Assembly (NCBI RefSeq): GCF_000770305.1
Contig: NZ_JNVB01000025.1
Coordinates: forward strand, 1 to 49,511
Source: Erwinia oleae
Lineage (GTDB): Bacteria > Pseudomonadota > Gammaproteobacteria > Enterobacterales > Enterobacteriaceae
Direction of reading: 5' to 3'
DNA: 49,511 bases
The notes beneath the pieces were generated by a model. The model was not told the DNA's origin. It saw only the letters and a program-made list of their open reading frames with translations, and did no database searches. The position numbers and the translations under genes were made by a program. Below, piece by piece: positions 48,853-49,511 of this stretch (within the stretch, counting starts at the first letter, position 1; every line of letters starts with the position of its first letter).

Positions 48853-49511
48853 TTACCGGGTCTGCCGCTGGCTCAGCCAGCGCCGTACCTCGTCGAAGAA
48901 GTGTTGCGACAGAGGCGTCGCCCTGCCCGGTTCTGCAATAACCACCGCTGCCTGGCGCGTCATCGCCGCAATCGACAGGGGGCGACGCTGTAACCCGACA
49001 AGGGTTTCTGGCAGCAGATGTCCTGCGGGTGAAATCAGGCAGCCAAGCCCCACCTGCACGCCCTGCACCAGCTGGAAAACCGAGGTGGTTTCCAGCACCA
49101 CGCGCAGAGTAACGCCCGCTTCGCGAAAATGGGTGTCGAGATAGCGTCGGAAGTAGCGCGTTGGTTCTGCCAGGCAGAGCGGTAGCGCTTCCAGTTGCGT
49201 CAGCGTTACTTCGTCGTCGCCGATCAGTTCAGGAAAAAAGTGTGGATGAAACACCACCTCGACGCCGTTGTCCTGAAGCGGCTCGGCCTGAAAATGAAGT
49301 TCCCGCAGCGTTGCCAGTTCAAAGAAGCCGATCCCCACGTCCACGGTATGGCTGTTCAGCGCCTCCAGCAGCTGATCGGCGCTGAGTACCGCCACGCGAT
49401 AGTTGAGCTGCGGATAGCGGTCGCTGACTGCTTTAAGCATCAGCGGCAGCGAGATACTGCACTGAGGCACCGCGCCAATGCGTAGTGTGCCGTTTACGCC
49501 GTGTTTAAGCG
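48853..49511 (-). CDS. LysR-type regulator, C-terminal part (cut by window end)
   Basis: The frame is open to the last base; 218 complete codons are visible. They cover the whole substrate-binding domain, starting LKHGVNGTLRIGAVPQ, with LLEALNSHTVDVGIGF and VFQLVQGVQVGLGCLI typical of LysR proteins. The DNA-binding helix-turn-helix lies beyond the window, so an internal GTG start at 49470 is not the true start. Its stop is two bases from the convergent CMD gene. Confidence 0.88.
   Translation of the reverse strand, partial: LKHGVNGTLRIGAVPQCSISLPLMLKAVSDRYPQLNYRVAVLSADQLLEALNSHTVDVGIGFFELATLRELHFQAEPLQDNGVEVVFHPHFFPELIGDDEVTLTQLEALPLCLAEPTRYFRRYLDTHFREAGVTLRVVLETTSVFQLVQGVQVGLGCLISPAGHLLPETLVGLQRRPLSIAAMTRQAAVVIAEPGRATPLSQHFFDEVRRWLSQRQTR

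Overview
The window is a chromosomal segment of a gamma-proteobacterium of the order Enterobacterales. Gene order (asr-ydgU-ydgD, ydbL-ynbE-ydbH-ldhA, zntB-fnrS, mppA-mpaA-ycjG-tpx-tyrR-ycjF-ycjX, pspDCBA/pspF, sapABCDF) follows the Escherichia coli backbone, but the E. coli puu cluster and pspE are missing and several blocks are joined directly. With a HrpL-type promoter in front of an effector-like gene, this suggests the plant-associated Erwiniaceae (Erwinia/Pantoea); that family assignment is inference. No insertion sequence, phage, CRISPR array, tRNA or rRNA was seen.

Layout. 1-3.1 kb: end of rstA, rstB and an M32 carboxypeptidase. 3.2-4.2 kb: an AT-richer two-gene island on the minus strand, an AmpD-like amidase overlapping a secreted cysteine-containing partner (effector/immunity-like). 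4.3-5.8 kb: acid-shock gene asr with an RstA-box-like site, tiny ydgU and protease ydgD. 5.9-7.2 kb: divergent bdcA/bdcR. 7.3-9.7 kb: a hrp-box-driven, unrecognised 774-residue candidate type III effector, convergent with hrpA. 13.8-16.4 kb: azoR, a LysR regulator and a divergent NmrA-like oxidoreductase. 16.4-19.5 kb: ydbH-ynbE-ydbL, with ydbL broken by an in-frame amber codon. 19.7-25.6 kb: ldhA, ydbJ, a small monooxygenase, dbpA, ttcA, a 51-residue proline-rich ORF, the FnrS small RNA and zntB. 25.8-30.2 kb: a beta-glucoside PTS locus (bglF-bglB, convergent bglG) with a BglG antitermination target. 30.2-34.1 kb: murein-peptide recycling (mppA, mpaA, ycjG). 34.2-41.6 kb: tpx, tyrR, ycjF-ycjX and the phage-shock genes with a sigma-54 promoter and pspF. 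41.6-47.2 kb: RyhB small RNA and sapABCDF. 47.2-49.5 kb: yoaK, an uncertain small ORF, a CMD-domain protein and a LysR gene cut by the window end.

The best second-look items are the hrp-box effector candidate (7314-9694), the amidase/partner pair (3192-4213), the amber-interrupted ydbL (16650-16652), two regulatory RNAs recognised by primary sequence (fnrS, ryhB), a second RAT-like element in front of bglG, and four very short coding regions (ydgU, yoaK, the proline-rich ORF and a 72-residue ORF).
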